In this document: piece by piece, positions 4,937-6,875 of the stretch
How positions within the stretch are numbered: position 1 is the first letter of the stretch
Layout of the letters: every line of letters starts with the position of its first letter
DNA from: Rubrivivax sp.
Lineage (GTDB): Bacteria > Pseudomonadota > Gammaproteobacteria > Burkholderiales > Burkholderiaceae_C
Assembly (NCBI GenBank): GCA_020851615.1
Contig: JADZCL010000154.1
Location: 1 to 6,875, forward strand
DNA length: 6,875 nt
Direction of reading: 5' to 3'
Notes under the pieces: generated by a model
Seen by the model: the letters and a program-made list of their open reading frames with translations, nothing else
The model's database searches: none
Told to the model about the DNA's origin: nothing
Position numbers and translations under genes: made by a program

Positions 4937-6310
4937 ATGGCACTCCACGTCGTCGTCATGGCCGCGGGCAAAGGCACCCGCATGAAGTCGCACAAGCCCA
5001 AGGTCTTGCACCGCCTGGGCGTGCAGCCGCTGCTGCAGCATGTGCTGCAGGCGGCCGCCGGGCTGCAGGCGGCGCAGACGCTGGTCATCACCGGGCACGG
5101 CGCCGACGCCGTCGAGGCCATGGTCGCCGGGCAGCCGGTGCACTGCGTGCGCCAGGAGCCGCAACTGGGAACCGGCCATGCAATCCAGCAGGTGGTGCCG
5201 CACCTCTCGGGCGAACAGGGCACGGTGCTGATCCTCAACGGCGACGTGCCGCTGATCCGCCCCGAAACCGCGCGTGCGCTGGCCGCGGCCTGCGGCGACC
5301 AGGCGCTGGCGCTGCTGACCATCGAACTTGCCGACCCCAAGGGCTATGGCCGCATCGTGCGCGCTGCAGACGGCGCCGTGCGCGGGATCGTCGAGGAAAA
5401 GGACGCAAGCCCCGACCAGCGCGCGCTGCGCGAGATCTACACCGGCATCATGGCCGCGCCACTGGGCGCGCTCAAGCGCTGGGTGATGGCGCTGCGCAAC
5501 GAGAATGCGCAGCGCGAGTACTACCTGACCGACATCGTGGCGATGGCGGTCGCCCAGGGCGTGCCGGTGGTCTCGCAGGCGGCGCAGGACGAACTCGACG
5601 TGCTGGGTGTGAACGACCCCCGGCAACTGGCGCAGGCCGAGCGCGGCCTGCAGATGCGCCTGGCACAGGCGCAGATGCAGGCCGGCGTGCGCCTGGCCGA
5701 TCCGGCACGCTTCGACCTGCGCGGCACGCTCACCTGCGGCGAGGACGTCGAGATCGACGTTGGCTGCGTGTTCGAGGGCCGGGTGCGTGTGGGCCACCGG
5801 GTGACGATCGGTGCGCACTGCGTGCTGCGCGACGCCGAGATCGCCGACGACGCGGTGATCCAGCCCTTCACGCACATCGAAGGCGCAAAGGTCGGCGCCG
5901 GCGCCATCGTCGGTCCGTTCGCACGGCTGCGCCCGGGTGCTGCGCTCGGGCCCGAGGTGCACATCGGCAACTTCGTCGAGGTGAAGAACTCGACCCTTGG
6001 CCGCGGCGCCAAGGCCAACCACCTGGCCTACCTGGGCGACGCGACCGTGGGCGCACGGGTGAACTACGGTGCGGGCAGCATCACCGCCAACTACGACGGC
6101 GCCAACAAGCACCGCACGGTGATCGAAGACGACGTGCACGTCGGCAGCAACTGCGTGCTGGTGGCCCCGGTGACGCTGGGTGCGGGCGCAACGATCGGCG
6201 GGGGTTCGACCATCGCCCGCCCCGCCCCCGCCGGCCAGTTGACCGTGGCGCGGGCACCGCAGCGCAGTCTGCCGGGCTGGGTTCGTCCGGCCAAGGCGCC
6301 TAAGGCCTGA
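4937..6310 (+). CDS. glmU: Bifunctional GlmU: GlcNAc-1-phosphate uridyltransferase / GlcN-1-phosphate acetyltransferase
   Basis: GlmU carries out the last two steps to UDP-GlcNAc, the precursor of peptidoglycan and LPS: acetyl transfer from acetyl-CoA to glucosamine-1-phosphate, then uridylyl transfer from UTP. The 457-residue product (E. coli 456) has both domains intact. The N-terminal pyrophosphorylase (about 1-228) has MAAGKGTRM (8-16), Lys22, QLGTGHA (76-82), the metal-binding NGD with Asp103, GYGRI (136-140), VEEKDA (152-157), and YLTD (196-199) leading to Asn226. The C-terminal left-handed beta helix (about 250-445) has hexapeptide repeats and the acetyltransferase residues Arg332, Lys350, His362 (NHLAYLGD), Tyr365, Asn376, NYDGANKH (385-392) with Lys391, and SN at 404-405. 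It is 54 bases after the lipoprotein gene and overlaps the convergent glycosylase gene by 11 bases at its 3' end. No key residue is missing. In most bacteria the gene is essential. Confidence 0.98.
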   Translation: MALHVVVMAAGKGTRMKSHKPKVLHRLGVQPLLQHVLQAAAGLQAAQTLVITGHGADAVEAMVAGQPVHCVRQEPQLGTGHAIQQVVPHLSGEQGTVLILNGDVPLIRPETARALAAACGDQALALLTIELADPKGYGRIVRAADGAVRGIVEEKDASPDQRALREIYTGIMAAPLGALKRWVMALRNENAQREYYLTDIVAMAVAQGVPVVSQAAQDELDVLGVNDPRQLAQAERGLQMRLAQAQMQAGVRLADPARFDLRGTLTCGEDVEIDVGCVFEGRVRVGHRVTIGAHCVLRDAEIADDAVIQPFTHIEGAKVGAGAIVGPFARLRPGAALGPEVHIGNFVEVKNSTLGRGAKANHLAYLGDATVGARVNYGAGSITANYDGANKHRTVIEDDVHVGSNCVLVAPVTLGAGATIGGGSTIARPAPAGQLTVARAPQRSLPGWVRPAKAPKA

Positions 6311-6875
6311 GCACCGGCGGCCCCGCTGCCTCGGCCACATCTGCCGCAAGGCAGAGGTCGTCCCAGGCGCGCGCCTTGTCCGCCGGGTTGCGCAGCAGGT
6401 AGGCCGGGTGGTAGGTGACGACCAGCGGCACGCCCTGATACTGATGCACCCGTCCGCGCAGCTTGCCCACCGGCTCGCCGCTGCGCAGCAGCGACTGGAT
6501 CGCAAAGCGCCCCATGGCCAGGATGATGCGCGGCTGCACGAGCGCGATCTGGCGCACGAGGAAGGGCTCGCAGGCCTGCAGTTCCTCCAGCAGCGGATTG
6601 CGGTTGCGCGGCGGGCGGCACTTGAGCGTGTTGGCAATGAAGACGCGCCGTTCGGGCGCTTGCGGTCCATCCTGCGCACGCGTGAGCTGCAGCGCATGCA
6701 GCATGCTGTCCAGCAACTCGCCGGCCGGACCGACGAAGGGCTCGCCGCGCGCGTCCTCCTGCTCGCCGGGCGCCTCGCCGACCACCATCCACTGCGCCTG
6801 CGGCGCGCCCACGCCGAACACCGTCTGCTGGCGCGTGGCGTGCAGGCCGCAGGCGCGGCATTCGGCAACGGCCGC
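6300..6875 (-). CDS. Type 4 (iron-sulfur) uracil-DNA glycosylase, 5' end outside the window
   Basis: The enzyme removes uracil from DNA (deaminated cytosine or misincorporated dUMP) and starts base excision repair. The visible 191 residues include ECRACGLH (5-12), GVGAPQAQWMVVGEAPG (21-37) with motif I GEAPGEQED, PFVGPAGELLD (46-56), NTLKCRPPRNRNP (82-94), ACEPFL (101-106), and motif III TYHPAYLLRNP (154-164) with the catalytic-loop His156. Four Cys, at visible positions 6, 9, 86 and 102, fit the [4Fe-4S] ligands of family 4; the last two are 16 apart, as in the Thermotoga enzyme. Glu in GEAPG argues against family 5 (GLAPG). A GTG at 6821 could be taken as a start, but this would cut off the first Cys pair, so the true start lies beyond 6875. 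In related Burkholderiales the gene often follows rimI and tsaB; this is memory of gene order, not seen here. The stop TAG lies inside glmU. Confidence 0.95.
   Translation of the reverse strand, partial: AAVAECRACGLHATRQQTVFGVGAPQAQWMVVGEAPGEQEDARGEPFVGPAGELLDSMLHALQLTRAQDGPQAPERRVFIANTLKCRPPRNRNPLLEELQACEPFLVRQIALVQPRIILAMGRFAIQSLLRSGEPVGKLRGRVHQYQGVPLVVTYHPAYLLRNPADKARAWDDLCLAADVAEAAGPPVLRP

Noticed and set aside
4378..6303. A 641-residue open frame on the plus strand over the lipoprotein gene and glmU
   Set aside because: Arg/Gly/Ala-rich with no domain, and in a different frame from two well supported genes.
4904..6868. A 654-residue open frame on the minus strand across glmU and the glycosylase
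   Set aside because: It is antisense to glmU, low-complexity (Arg/Ala/His/Gln-rich), and exists because high GC removes stop codons; glmU and the glycosylase explain every base of it.
1..6875. Search for a new system: CRISPR repeats, toxin-antitoxin pairs, retron-like or phage genes, tRNA or integration sites
   Set aside because: None found by eye. Almost all of the window is filled by housekeeping genes with intact motifs.

Overview
The window reads as an ordinary, densely packed piece of chromosome from a GC-rich betaproteobacterium, most likely order Burkholderiales. This rests on very high GC at third codon positions, on protein sequences typical of that group (TtcA with an acidic tail, a DUF4136-type lipoprotein, a pteridine-reductase-like SDR next to FolB), and on a close GlmU match to proteobacterial enzymes. 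No rRNA, tRNA, CRISPR array, insertion sequence, phage gene or integration site is visible, and nothing suggests a new defence or mobile system.

Layout, left to right. Positions 1-144 hold the 5' end of a possible minus-strand reading frame and a strong inverted repeat (2-32) that could instead be a transcript end. Positions 145-918 (minus) encode an unrecognised protein with about seven membrane segments. Positions 979-2100 (minus) encode a MidA/NDUFAF7-like SAM-dependent methyltransferase. Its GTG start lies only 19 bases from the ATG of a divergent plus-strand operon.

The plus operon is SDR pteridine reductase (2120-2941), folB (2938-3348), ttcA (3345-4256) and a DUF4136-type lipoprotein (4253-4882). 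All three junctions are 4-base ATGA overlaps, so translation is probably coupled. glmU follows after 54 bases (4937-6310). A type 4 iron-sulfur uracil-DNA glycosylase comes in from the right on the minus strand (6300-6875, start outside) and overlaps the 3' end of glmU by 11 bases.

Functionally, the first two operon genes suggest pterin/folate metabolism: FolB makes or epimerises dihydropterins, and the SDR carries the Asp-Tyr-Lys set of pteridine reductases. TtcA (2-thiocytidine in tRNA), the lipoprotein (cell envelope) and GlmU (UDP-GlcNAc for peptidoglycan and LPS) are unrelated housekeeping roles carried in the same direction. The points most worth a second look are the hairpins at 2-32, 3271-3291 and 4699-4726, the very tight divergent start region, and the SDR-folB pairing.
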